Shown piece after piece: positions 1-7,900 of a DNA stretch of 9,987 nt. The stretch comes from Nitrospira sp. Lineage in GTDB: Bacteria; UBA9089; CG2-30-40-21; SBAY01. The position numbers and the translations under genes are program-made. The notes under the pieces were generated by a model. The model was not told the origin of the DNA. It did not search any database and saw only the letters and a program-made list of their open reading frames with translations. The stretch lies in assembly GCA_005239945.1 (NCBI GenBank), contig SBAY01000333.1, positions 1 to 9,987 on the forward strand, in the 5' to 3' direction. Every line of letters begins with the position of its first letter. Position 1 is the first letter of the stretch.

Positions 1-27
1 ATTTAACTCATTGTCTTTTAATAAGTT

Positions 28-56
28 ATTATATCATAATTAGGAGAGAAAGTCAA
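28..56 (-). promoter_or_regulatory. Predicted sigma-70 promoter reading leftward off the window
   Basis: On the minus strand a TTGACT -35 box (51-56) and a perfect TATAAT -10 box (28-33) are separated by exactly 17 bases. Transcription would start near position 21 and run off the left edge, so the gene it serves is not visible. The only ATG after it inside the window (9-11) is followed almost at once by a stop. The surrounding sequence (1-172) is AT-rich, and I see no gene in it. Matching boxes arise by chance in AT-rich DNA, but the exact spacing makes this a good candidate. Confidence 0.55.
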
Positions 57-172
57 GCAAAAAATACAAATATTTTACTTCTTTCCCCTGATTCTTGAAA
101 TCCACTACTGGAATTTTTTACACATCTCTACATTACCATATTAAGGAAAGATGAATTGAGAGTTTTCACACA

Positions 173-234
173 ATCTGACGATCAAGCTCACCTGCCCGAG
201 CGAAGCGAGGGTCAGGTGCAGCGATTGGTTAAAC
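173..234 (+). other. attC-like integron recombination site (left copy)
   Basis: This 62-bp imperfect palindrome begins with ATCTGAC (one mismatch to the RYYYAAC core) and ends with GTTAAAC, a full match to GTTRRRY. Inside, GCTCACCT pairs with AGGTGCAGC leaving one unpaired G, as in the extrahelical bases of attC, and CCC/GGG closes a short GAGCGAAGCGA loop. Comparing 178-239 with 1711-1772 shows only three differences in 62 bases. In attC sites, recombination occurs between the G and TT of GTTRRRY, here 228/229. The degenerate left core may lower activity. A non-integron palindromic repeat is the main alternative. No gene is supported between the window start and 367. Confidence 0.65.
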
Positions 235-1761
235 AAAATATGTTGAAATATTTTATTCGTTATCGCTTGATATTAAAAAAGTTGCGTAAAACTGTTTTAC
301 TCTCCTATTTCTCTCTTACCTTAATGTCTTCCTCTTTTTTTTCACAACTTCCTGTCTTGCTTTTTCATCAAAACGAATAGGAAAAAAGTTGTATTTTTAT
401 ACCCCTAGGGTTTATAGTGGCACAATTTGACTTGCCCATAACTGCTTCAGGCCCCTTAAACAAGAAATTTATACCTTCGAAAAAGAAATCACTCCATACA
501 TGTTGAAAAGCAACCTTTCGATAATCAAAATTGTTCTTATATGAGAGATAGCATATATACGCAGTACCAGGTGTTATTAAGAATGCTCTATGAATAAACT
601 CTTTGAAACTCATTCCCTTTTCATAATGAATAAGTACGAAAAGAAGGGTATTTAAAGCAATACCTTTTTTTATACCAAATGTTTCTGATAATTCAGGCAA
701 AAGGCACCCTCTATAAAGCGCCTCTTCTCCAATTCCCGCCCAGTAAGCACGATAGAATGACTCTAAAACAAAAAGAGATAAACCAGTATTCCTTGAATAT
801 TGCTTTCCCCGCAATTCAAAGTCACCTTTTGGTAAGGAAGGTGGACCATGCTCAATATAGTTAAGGATGAAGTATCCTAAAAGTGGTAATACGAAAGGAT
901 ATAAAACTTCAGAATCTTTTAGAAATTTAAAGTTAAAAGGAGATAGAAGAGCGCTGTGCATATCAACGGGTTCCCATTTTAGTTGATAACCAGATGTATC
1001 TGCCAGATTACGAGCAGATTTGTATACCTCATACTGAGTTAAATAGGAAAAGTGGTGTCCTGTTATCCAGGAAATGTTGGAAAGAGGCCACTCATTTCTT
1101 AAAAGATAAGCTGTACTCATAGCTGCTGCATCAAGACTTCCATATTTTAATGCTTTTTTAGAATCTTCCAAGCAAAGAAAACTAACTGCTGCAAGTGGTG
1201 GTACTCCATAACGAAATGCTATTGGTGTTTCAATCTTAGGTATCCAACTTGCAAGGTCTTCTTCAATAAACATAGGAAGAAAAGCGACTGCCGTAGCGCT
1301 AATTACATCATTCCTTGACAAAACTTTATCTTGAGCAGGCAAGTGCATGGGCATAAAAATAATAAAAAAAGTGATAATAAAAAAGAGGATAGTAAACTCT
1401 CCACGATGTCGGTTGATAGTAATTCCCTGGTTATCTACTGAATATCCTTTTAGTCCATATAAATAACAGAATAAGGTAAGCAGATTGACAAATAAGACAT
1501 TAGGGACAATTTTTAAAATACTTCCAATGACTATATGTTTTGGCCAACCCGCTCTCTGATCCATCCACATAAATACCCCTTTTAAAAGAATAGTTACTCC
1601 AATTATTATCCTTAAACAAATCCAGGTTGATATAGTCATTGGCCGATTCCATAATACAGGGAGATACTGCATTGTTTACCTCTTATTTTACCGATTTTTT
1701 TATATGCCTAACGACCAAGCTCACCTACCCGAGCGAAGCGAGGGTCAGGTGCAGCGATTGG
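229..1761 (+). mobile_element. Putative integron gene cassette (1533 bp) carrying a CPBP protease gene
   Basis: The segment runs from the predicted cleavage point of the left attC to that of the right attC, so it has the extent of one integron cassette with its attC at the right end. It contains a single credible gene, which lies on the strand opposite to the normal cassette orientation. By eye the cassette is more AT-rich than the neighbouring hydrogenase operon, which fits separate ancestry. No integrase gene is visible. The array may be an integrase-less attC cluster, or its integrase may lie to the left of the window, the side where attI is expected from the attC orientation. The 133 bases between the left site and the gene show no coding signal. 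Confidence 0.55.
368..1672 (-). CDS. CPBP family (CAAX protease-like) intramembrane metalloprotease homologue
   Basis: This 434-residue membrane protein has a C-terminal CPBP/ABI core. The three family motifs are visible: EEALYR (E316, E317, R321), FVLIH (F345, H349) and HVWSD (H391, D395). These carry the glutamates and histidines that act in Rce1-type intramembrane proteases. Hydrophobic segments lie near residues 13-34, 47-72, 93-111, 256-273 and around the motifs, so it should sit in the cytoplasmic membrane. The core normally occupies little more than 100 residues; residues 1-290 match nothing I recognise. The start is supported by AGAGGT five bases before ATG. No convincing promoter was found upstream, where attC lies about 33 bases away. 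Family members process prenylated proteins or peptides or confer bacteriocin self-immunity. The substrate here is unknown. Confidence 0.85.
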   Translation of the reverse strand: MQYLPVLWNRPMTISTWICLRIIIGVTILLKGVFMWMDQRAGWPKHIVIGSILKIVPNVLFVNLLTLFCYLYGLKGYSVDNQGITINRHRGEFTILFFIITFFIIFMPMHLPAQDKVLSRNDVISATAVAFLPMFIEEDLASWIPKIETPIAFRYGVPPLAAVSFLCLEDSKKALKYGSLDAAAMSTAYLLRNEWPLSNISWITGHHFSYLTQYEVYKSARNLADTSGYQLKWEPVDMHSALLSPFNFKFLKDSEVLYPFVLPLLGYFILNYIEHGPPSLPKGDFELRGKQYSRNTGLSLFVLESFYRAYWAGIGEEALYRGCLLPELSETFGIKKGIALNTLLFVLIHYEKGMSFKEFIHRAFLITPGTAYICYLSYKNNFDYRKVAFQHVWSDFFFEGINFLFKGPEAVMGKSNCATINPRGIKIQLFSYSF

Positions 1762-1767
1762 TTAGAC
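1706..1767 (+). other. attC-like integron recombination site (right copy)
   Basis: This 62-bp site has both consensus core boxes intact: GCCTAAC (RYYYAAC) at 1706-1712 and GTTAGAC (GTTRRRY) at 1761-1767. Between them the halves pair as GCT-CACCT with AGGTGCAGC (one extrahelical G) and ACCC with GGGT around an 11-base loop. The bases between the outer and inner stems (GACCAA and GATTG) do not pair, as expected for the spacer of a folded attC. It is the better preserved of the two copies and would be the site belonging to the cassette on its left. The predicted crossover point is 1761/1762. Folding and covariance searches were not possible here. Confidence 0.7.
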
Positions 1768-1785
1768 AAAATTTAAGTGTATTCC

Positions 1786-1867
1786 ATAATCAAGGTCTGA
1801 CCCCATTTCCTCGATAATCAAGGTCTGACCCCATTTCCTCCATTCAAGGTCCGACCCCATTTCCTCC
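1786..1867. repeat. Three tandem 28/28/26-bp GGGGTCAGACCTTGA-type repeat units
   Basis: Units lie at 1786-1813, 1814-1841 and 1842-1867. The first two differ only in their last base. The third lacks two bases and has one T-to-C change. Read on the minus strand, each unit contains AAATGGGGTCAGACCTTGA, with the short palindrome GGTC-A-GACC at its heart. From memory, similar motifs recur between genes of environmental bacteria, some near REP-associated transposases, but no transposase is present here. The array begins 19 bases after the attC site and ends ten bases from the mvhA stop codon, so it forms the 3' flank of the operon transcript. No T-tract follows, so it is not an obvious intrinsic terminator. 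Confidence 0.85.
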
Positions 1868-1877
1868 ATTTCCTTTT

Positions 1878-3338
1878 TCATCCTTGTTTGAGTGTTTTTA
1901 TCAGGCATTTGTTTGTATCGTAGATATTAACCTTCAGCGGCATTTGACCGACAAGGCTATGGGTAGCACAGGCAAAACAAGGGTCATAAGCTCGAAATGC
2001 CATCTCAATCATATTAAGCAAGCCATCATCAACCTTCCCCTGTTTGATTAATCCCTTAGCCGCCTTTTCTATGGACATACATATACCAGCGGCATTATTT
2101 TGGGTGGCTACTATCAGATTAACTGACATCAAAACCCCATCTTCGTCTGTCTTGTAATGATGGAAGAGTGTCCCTCTGGGGGCCTCGACTACACCTATTC
2201 CTTCGGTTGGGATTTGTGTCGGAATATTCCGGACATTTGGCGAAGTAACCGCTTCATCTGAGGCTAATTCCAACATCCTTTCGGCGGCATAAAGTGTTTC
2301 GATAAGCCTGGCCCAGTGATAGGCTAAGGTATTATGAGCCGGTTTACCACCTAAGACCTGATACATCTTTTCATAGTGTTCCTGAGCCAGTGGGGTAGCC
2401 ATACCTTCGGCAACATTCAGTCGGGCTAATGGTGCTACCCGGTAGACACCGCTTTCTTTCCCATCAACAAACCCCTGCCAGCCTATTTGCTTCAGATAGG
2501 GGAATTTTATATAGGTCCACGGTTCTACATGTTCTTCAACATAGTTCAGATATTGAGAGGGCTTAAACTTAGCCACTTCTTTCCCATCCGGGTCAACCAC
2601 CCGAATATCACCATCATAAAAATTAACCTTATTATTCTTATCCACCATGCCCATGTAATATGTCTGGTGGTAGTAAATATCGCCGGTGATAAGCCCAACA
2701 TAATCTTTATTAGCCAGAACTATATCATTGAAAGCCTGCAGGGTAAATTGGGCAAAGTCAATAGCTTCGTTAGCCACCTTGATAATTCCCTGGGCGTCTT
2801 CTTTAGTGATAGGTTTTGACATACCCCCCGGCAGGCCACAAACAGGATGGACCGGTTTACCGCCAATTAGAGCCAGGATTTCCCGGCATTGCTTACGCAG
2901 GTTTATAAGTTTAAGGGCATTTTCACTGCCAACCTTGCCGATAACGCCCAGTATATTTCGTTCTCCAGCCGGTGCCAGAGGTCCAACTATAAAATCAGGT
3001 CCACCCAGAAAGAAGAAATGAAGCAGATGGTTCTCAACCATAAAGGTAGAATACATAAGTTCCCGCAGTTTTTTGGCGGCTGAGGGTGGTTCAACACCAA
3101 ACAAGGCATCCAGAGCCTTAGTCGAAGCCATGTGATGTGCCGTAGGACAGACACCACAAATACGGCTTGTAATCTGAGGCATTTCCTCGGCCGGTCTCCC
3201 TTCGCAGAATTTTTCAAACCCACGCAATTCCGGTATCTGAAAGAATGCTCTCTGGATATCTCCGGCATCATCAAGAAATATCTCCACCTTGCCGTGTCCT
3301 TCTAATCTGGTTATTGGGTCAATGGTAATTCGTTTCAT
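1878..3338 (-). CDS. mvhA: F420-non-reducing-type [NiFe] hydrogenase large subunit (MvhA)
   Basis: This is the catalytic subunit (486 residues) that splits H2 at a [NiFe] centre in the cytoplasm. The N-terminal motif RICGVCPTAHH (C61, C64) and the C-terminal motif DPCFACATH (C454, C457, H460) supply the four metal-binding cysteines. ELRGFE near residue 37 is the conserved upstream motif. Twenty-six residues follow H460; in most [NiFe] hydrogenases such a tail is removed by a maturation endopeptidase, but no protease or hyp gene is in view. AAGGAG seven bases before the ATG supports the start. Last gene of the unit, 49 bases after mvhG, it passes electrons to MvhG. The order with mvhD/G and hdrABC argues for a group 3c bifurcating complex rather than a stand-alone hydrogenase. 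Confidence 0.95.
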   Translation of the reverse strand: MKRITIDPITRLEGHGKVEIFLDDAGDIQRAFFQIPELRGFEKFCEGRPAEEMPQITSRICGVCPTAHHMASTKALDALFGVEPPSAAKKLRELMYSTFMVENHLLHFFFLGGPDFIVGPLAPAGERNILGVIGKVGSENALKLINLRKQCREILALIGGKPVHPVCGLPGGMSKPITKEDAQGIIKVANEAIDFAQFTLQAFNDIVLANKDYVGLITGDIYYHQTYYMGMVDKNNKVNFYDGDIRVVDPDGKEVAKFKPSQYLNYVEEHVEPWTYIKFPYLKQIGWQGFVDGKESGVYRVAPLARLNVAEGMATPLAQEHYEKMYQVLGGKPAHNTLAYHWARLIETLYAAERMLELASDEAVTSPNVRNIPTQIPTEGIGVVEAPRGTLFHHYKTDEDGVLMSVNLIVATQNNAAGICMSIEKAAKGLIKQGKVDDGLLNMIEMAFRAYDPCFACATHSLVGQMPLKVNIYDTNKCLIKTLKQG

Positions 3339-3365
3339 ATTTTTCTCCTTTTTCTAAGGGAAATC

Positions 3366-3412
3366 ATAAGTCCTATAAATCCTATAGCTAACCGCTGATA
3401 ACTGACCGCTTA
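3366..3412. repeat. Intergenic repeat in the mvhG-mvhA spacer, overlapping the mvhG 3' end
   Basis: The stretch starts with ATAAGTCCTATA (3366-3377), a 12-mer also present in the hdrB-hdrA spacer (8364-8375). It continues with CCTATAG and a pair of ACCGCT words spaced by GATAACTG. Such CTATAAGTCC and CTGATAACTGACCGC words look like low-complexity intergenic repeats rather than coding sequence. The right part runs into the mvhG reading frame: the mvhG stop (3388-3390) lies inside it, so the last residues of MvhG (about KRSVISG) are repeat-encoded. No function can be assigned. Confidence 0.5.
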
Positions 3413-4353
3413 CTTTTCAGCAATGAATCCGGCAGGCTGAAGCGATAGACAAGCCCAGCCGGGTCAAGGATAAGCGGTTTAATCTTCTTTAATTCCGACT
3501 CATCCTTTATCTCACAGATGGATGATAAGGCACTTAACAGAGCCGCCCCCTGGTCGATTACCCCTTCGGGTGGGCCAAAGCAGCCCCGACAACCCATATT
3601 GGCATTAATACATCTTTGCCCACAGCCTGCCCTGGTAGCTGGGCCAGCACATATTATCCCTTGCTCTAACAAGCATTTCCTGGTATCCGGAATTATTTCA
3701 TAAGGCCGCTTGAATTCTGTTACTACCTTCTTATCCTTTTCCCTGTCGCATTCATCACAAAGGGTTTTTGCTCCGGCAATAGTCGCGCCCACTGGGGGAA
3801 GTTTGTTCTCAGCAATAGCTGTAACAGCGGCAAGGATTAATTCCGCTGGCGGTGGACAGCCAGGTAGAAAATACTCTACTTCAATGACATCCCTGAGCCG
3901 CTTGACCGTATCATAAAACCGGGGAAGGTTTAGCCTACCTTCTTCTGTTTCAAAGTCTTCTTGAGGAACTACTGCCTCAGGATTATGGGTAGAGGGTGTT
4001 TCCTGATAGACCCGTTTGAAAATGGCCTCGGCATTGGTAAAATTTGCCAGCCCGGGTATTCCGCCAAAGCAGGCACACGCCCCAAAAGCCACCATTACCC
4101 TGGTTTTCTGCCGTAGGAGGCAGGCCATTTGCTCGTTCTCCTCATTCCGGATAGCCCCGTTAAAGAAGCAGACATCAATCGACTTATCCTCCATAGCCTT
4201 GATGTGGCTATATTTAAAATCCAGTGCCACCGGCCAGAAGACAATATCGGCTAAATTAACCACATCCAATATCTTTTCGTTAATATCGACTACGGCCTCT
4301 TCACATCCACCACAGGTAGCCGCCCAATAGAAAGCAAACTTTAGTTTAGCCAT
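3388..4353 (-). CDS. mvhG: F420-non-reducing-type [NiFe] hydrogenase small subunit (MvhG)
   Basis: This 321-residue electron-transfer subunit carries electrons from the MvhA active site to MvhD. The proximal [4Fe-4S] cluster ligands are CGGC (C14, C17), C93 in GACACFGG and C166 in PGCPPP. Eight further cysteines (199, 202, 227, 235, 244, 248, 255, 258) can bind two more [4Fe-4S] clusters, as in group 3 small subunits. There is no Tat signal peptide, so it is cytoplasmic like its partners. The start is preceded by GGGGGAAGAAA, a moderate ribosome-binding site inside a leader shared exactly with mvhD. The C-terminal seven or so residues come from an intergenic repeat and probably have no conserved role. 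Confidence 0.95.
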   Translation of the reverse strand: MAKLKFAFYWAATCGGCEEAVVDINEKILDVVNLADIVFWPVALDFKYSHIKAMEDKSIDVCFFNGAIRNEENEQMACLLRQKTRVMVAFGACACFGGIPGLANFTNAEAIFKRVYQETPSTHNPEAVVPQEDFETEEGRLNLPRFYDTVKRLRDVIEVEYFLPGCPPPAELILAAVTAIAENKLPPVGATIAGAKTLCDECDREKDKKVVTEFKRPYEIIPDTRKCLLEQGIICAGPATRAGCGQRCINANMGCRGCFGPPEGVIDQGAALLSALSSICEIKDESELKKIKPLILDPAGLVYRFSLPDSLLKSKRSVISG

Positions 4354-4373
4354 TTTCTTCCCCCATTTTTCCT

Positions 4374-4453
4374 ATTTTGGATTTTGGATTTTCGATTTTG
4401 GATTGAGGAATCTTATATCCTCAATCGAAAATCGAAAATCCAAAATCCAAAAT
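4374..4453. repeat. Long hairpin repeat, copy 1 (mvhD-mvhG spacer)
   Basis: Two 36-base arms (4374-4409 and 4418-4453) are inverted repeats with one mismatch, built from ATTTTGG and ATTTTCG words, around the loop ATCTTATA. In the operon transcript the hairpin starts at the last base of the mvhD stop codon and ends 20 bases before the mvhG start. Together with that 20-base leader and the ATG (4351-4373) it forms a 103-bp block that recurs in the next spacer. Possible roles are RNA processing or stability, or insulation between genes; a non-autonomous mobile repeat is equally possible. Confidence 0.9.
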
Positions 4454-4854
4454 TATTTAATTGGTCCAAGTTCGCTTATTTTTCGAGTGAAATCATTGAC
4501 TATTTCCGCAAACCTTTCTCCTTCTGCCGCAGATACCCACTCTACTCTGAGTCGCTCAGGCTCAATACCAAATTGCTCAAGCATCTTTTTTAGAGGAGGT
4601 ACCCTTCTCATAACCTTATAATTGCCTTCCGAGTAATGGCAGTCGCCAGGATGACAGCCACAGATAAGAACGCCATCCGCCCCTTCCTTAAATGCCTTGA
4701 TAACAAAGAGCGGTTCAATTCTGCCTGAGCACATCACTCGAATAACCCGCAGATTAGGGGCATAAGTCAAGCGAGATGTCCCGGCTAAATCGGCCCCGCG
4801 ATAAGAACACCAATTACATAAAAAGCCAACAATCTTTGGTTCGAAATTATTCAT
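4453..4854 (-). CDS. mvhD: Hydrogenase/heterodisulfide reductase iron-sulfur connector subunit (MvhD)
   Basis: This small [2Fe-2S] protein (133 residues, close to the family's usual length) electrically links the hydrogenase to HdrA. The conserved cysteines are all present: C13 and C16 in FLCNWCSYRGAD, C42 in VMCSGR, and C65, C67 and C72 in ICGCHPGDCHY. The family normally sits beside hdrA, and here it lies directly between hdrA and mvhG, the order expected for an Hdr-Mvh complex. The start has GGGGGAAGAAA just upstream, inside a leader identical to that of mvhG. The stop codon shares its last base with hairpin copy 1. It is a complete separate gene, not fused to HdrA as in some lineages. Confidence 0.95.
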   Translation of the reverse strand: MNNFEPKIVGFLCNWCSYRGADLAGTSRLTYAPNLRVIRVMCSGRIEPLFVIKAFKEGADGVLICGCHPGDCHYSEGNYKVMRRVPPLKKMLEQFGIEPERLRVEWVSAAEGERFAEIVNDFTRKISELGPIK

Positions 4855-4874
4855 TTTCTTCCCCCATTTTTCCT

Positions 4875-4954
4875 ATTTTGGATTTTGGATTTTCGATTTT
4901 GGATTGAAGATATAAGATTCCTCAATCCAAAATCGAAAATCCAAAATCCAAAAT
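4875..4954. repeat. Long hairpin repeat, copy 2 (hdrA-mvhD spacer)
   Basis: Two perfect 33-base inverted arms (4875-4907 and 4922-4954) flank a 14-base loop. The arms match those of copy 1 except for one base, and the 23 bases on their left, including the mvhD ATG (4852-4874), are identical to the corresponding bases before mvhG. The loop, however, is the reverse complement of the copy 1 loop with one change. In the transcript the hairpin begins three bases after the hdrA stop and ends 20 bases before mvhD. Confidence 0.9.
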
Positions 4955-4957
4955 TTC

Positions 4958-7900
4958 TTATATTACCACTCCTTCAACTTCAGCCATAATTTGCTCTCTG
5001 GTAAAATGATGACTGGTTATTGCTCCTGCTGGGCAGACCGCCGCACAAGAGCCACAGCCCTTACAAATAGCCTCATTAATCTGACAAACCTTATCTTCTG
5101 TTTTATATTCGATGGCCGAATAAGGGCACATAGCCTCGCAGGTTCTACACCCAGCGCATCTTTTTTCATCTATCCGGGAGGTAATTGGCTCTATTTCCAT
5201 CACCCCTTTAGAAATCATGGACAGGGCACAGGCGGCGGCGGCTTGGGCTTGAGCCACGGTATCCGGAATATCCTTAGGCCCCTGGCAGCAGCCAGCTATA
5301 AACACCCCATCGGTCATGGTCCTGACCGGGTCAAGTTTGGGATGCCTTTCTATGAAAAACCCATCTGCATCCTGGGAAATAGAAAATAGTTTAGCCACCT
5401 GCCGGGCATCATTTCTTGCCTCCAGGGCAACACTCAAAATAACCATATCAACCGGAATACGCCGTATCTTGCCTATTAGGGTATCTTCACACTGAATAAC
5501 CAATTTACCGAGTTCACTTTTGTAAATGGTAAAATCCAACACCTCCGCGGCTCTACCTCGAATGAACCGAATATCTTCTTTTAACATTCGGCCATAGAAC
5601 TCCTCGTATTTCTTACCAAAACAGCGCATATCGATGTAAAACTCATATATTTGAGCATCAGGCACCTTTTCGCGGAGCAGATGCCCGAATTTAAGGGAAT
5701 ACATACAACAAACCCGTGAGCAGTATGGGTGATAATTTTCATCCCGACTGCCGGCACAATGAATAATAGCTACTGATTTTGGTTCTTTGCCATCCTTGAG
5801 TAAGATTTTGCCACCGGTAGGACCAGCCGCATGATTCAACCGTTCAAACTCCAGACTGGTATAGACATTGTCAAACCTGCCATAGCCATATTGGACAAGT
5901 GGGGTTGGGTCAAAAGGCACAAGACCGGTAGTAACAATTATCGAACCGACATCAATTTCAACCATCTCGTCCTGCATTTCGTGATTGATGGCTTTAGGCT
6001 CACAGACCTTAACACATTCCAGGCATTCAGAGCAGGCCGCGCAGTTTAAACAGCGTTTCGCCTCCTCCATAGCGGTTTTTTCGTCAAAACCCAGTGCTAC
6101 CTCGGCAAAGGAGTCTCTACGCTCTTTCAACCCGAGCAAAGGCATCATGGCTCTTGGTTGGGGGCTCACCCTCTCTTTAGGGACCTCCTTAACCCTTTCT
6201 ATCACCCTGGGTCTACCCTCACTAAGGTCTAACCCCGACAGATAGCGGTCAATGGAGATAGCGGCTTCCTTACCCGCCGCAATGCAAGCAATAACATCGC
6301 TGGGTCCTGCGACTACATCCCCACCAGCGAAGACACCATCGATATTCGTTTGCAGTGTAGTGGCATCTACCTTGATGGTACCATAAGGGAGTCTCTCTAC
6401 CTCTGCAAAATCTTTTGCCACTGCTTTTTGTCCAATGGCAATTATTATTGTATCGGCGTTTATAGTGGGTGCCGAACCTTGTCCATATTTTGGAGCAAAC
6501 CTACCACTTTCATCGCGAACCGAGGTACAGATTACCGTCTCTAATCCACTAACCTTACCATCCTTGAGCAGAATACCCTTAGCTCCCAAACAAGGATGAA
6601 TCAGCACTCCCTCTTCCTCAGCCTCTTCTATTTCCATGTCCTGGGCAAGCATCCGGTCTTTACAGGTAAGGTCCCGCGACTCAAGACAAACCAGATGTAC
6701 TTCTTTAGCCCCAAGGCGAGTGGCTACCCTGGCACAATCGATGGCCACACTCCCTCCACCTATGACTATCACTCGCTGACCCAGGCTAACCTTCTGTCCT
6801 GAATTCACCTGTTTAAGGAAGTCAAGGGCATATAATACACCCCTGGCATCTTCGTTGGGAATATTAATCTTCATGCTTTCCTGGCAACCCGTGCTCAAGA
6901 ATATCGATTTATATCCCTGTTCGAAGAGCCTGGCTATATCTGTTACCGGGGTATTGGTTTTGATTTCCACCCCCAGTTCTTTTATGTAGTTGAGCTCGTT
7001 ATCCAGAACCTCCTTTGGTAGGCGGTATTCGGGGATGCCATAGTGCAGTAGACCACCAGCCATCGGTAGGGCTTCAAGCACCGTTACCGGGTATCCCTTC
7101 CTGACCAGGTCGTAGGCACAAGCCAGCCCAGCGGGGCCCGCACCAACAATAACTACCTTATCTTCTTTTGTTCGCTCCACCGGGGTTGCCTTCTCTCTAC
7201 CAGCCTTTAGCTCATAATCGGCAATAAAGGCCTTCAGTGCCCGGATGGATATAGATTCTTCCACCTTTGCCCGCTCGCAGTCTATTTCGCAAGGATGATT
7301 GCAGACCCGGCCGCAGACTCCTACGAAAGGTATGTTTCTACGCACTACCTCCAGGGCTTCTCTGAATTTCCCCTGGGAGATAAGAGCAATATAGCCTTGA
7401 GCATTGACACCAGCCGGACAGGCAACCCGACAGGGTGAACTGCCTGATTTATCAATCACAAATTTATTGGGGACGGATTGAGGAAAGGGGATGTAGATAG
7501 CCTTGCGACTGCTCAACCCCTCGTCAAATTCGTTATATCGTTCAACAGGACAAACCTTAGTACATTCACCACAACCGCTACATTTGGCAAGGTCAACAAA
7601 GCGTGCTTTCTTTTTAACCTTGACCTTAAAATTACCTACATACCCGGAAACATCGGTTACTTCGCTATAAGAAAGCAGGGTGATATTTTCGTGTTGTCCT
7701 ACCTGACTCATCTTTGGTGTCAGAATGCAGGCGGCACAGTCTAAGGTAGGAAAGGTTTTATCCAATTTAGCCATCTGACCACCAATGGAAGGCTCTTTTT
7801 CCACCAAATAGACCTTTTTACCGGCATTAGCTATATCTAAAGCCGCCTGAATACCACCAATCCCAGCACCAACAATCAACACATCTGGATTAACCGCTAC

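Noticed and set aside
156..380. 74-codon plus-strand reading frame with TTG start and a weak AAGGA upstream
   Set aside because: It runs through the whole attC-like site, and its product has no recognisable composition or motif. It also overlaps the end of the CPBP gene.
1673..1790. Promoter for the CPBP gene
   Set aside because: Candidate boxes such as TTGGTC with TAAAAT have a spacing of about 22 bases, and no pair with 16-18 bases has acceptable hexamers.
1786..1867. Possible CRISPR array
   Set aside because: The units are directly adjacent, with no unique spacers between them.
1762..1869. 35-codon minus-strand frame just after mvhA, with AAGGA before its ATG
   Set aside because: It is made almost entirely of the tandem repeat units, in which GGAGGAAATG words recur, so the start signal is a by-product of the repeat.
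4384..4621. Two overlapping plus-strand frames of about 70 codons across the hairpin repeat
   Set aside because: They translate the palindrome and the antisense of mvhD, and have no independent support.
4991..5389. 132-codon plus-strand frame opposite hdrA
   Set aside because: It lies antisense to the conserved ferredoxin motifs of HdrA. The other plus-strand frames inside hdrA, hdrB, hdrC, mvhG and mvhA are shadows of the same kind.
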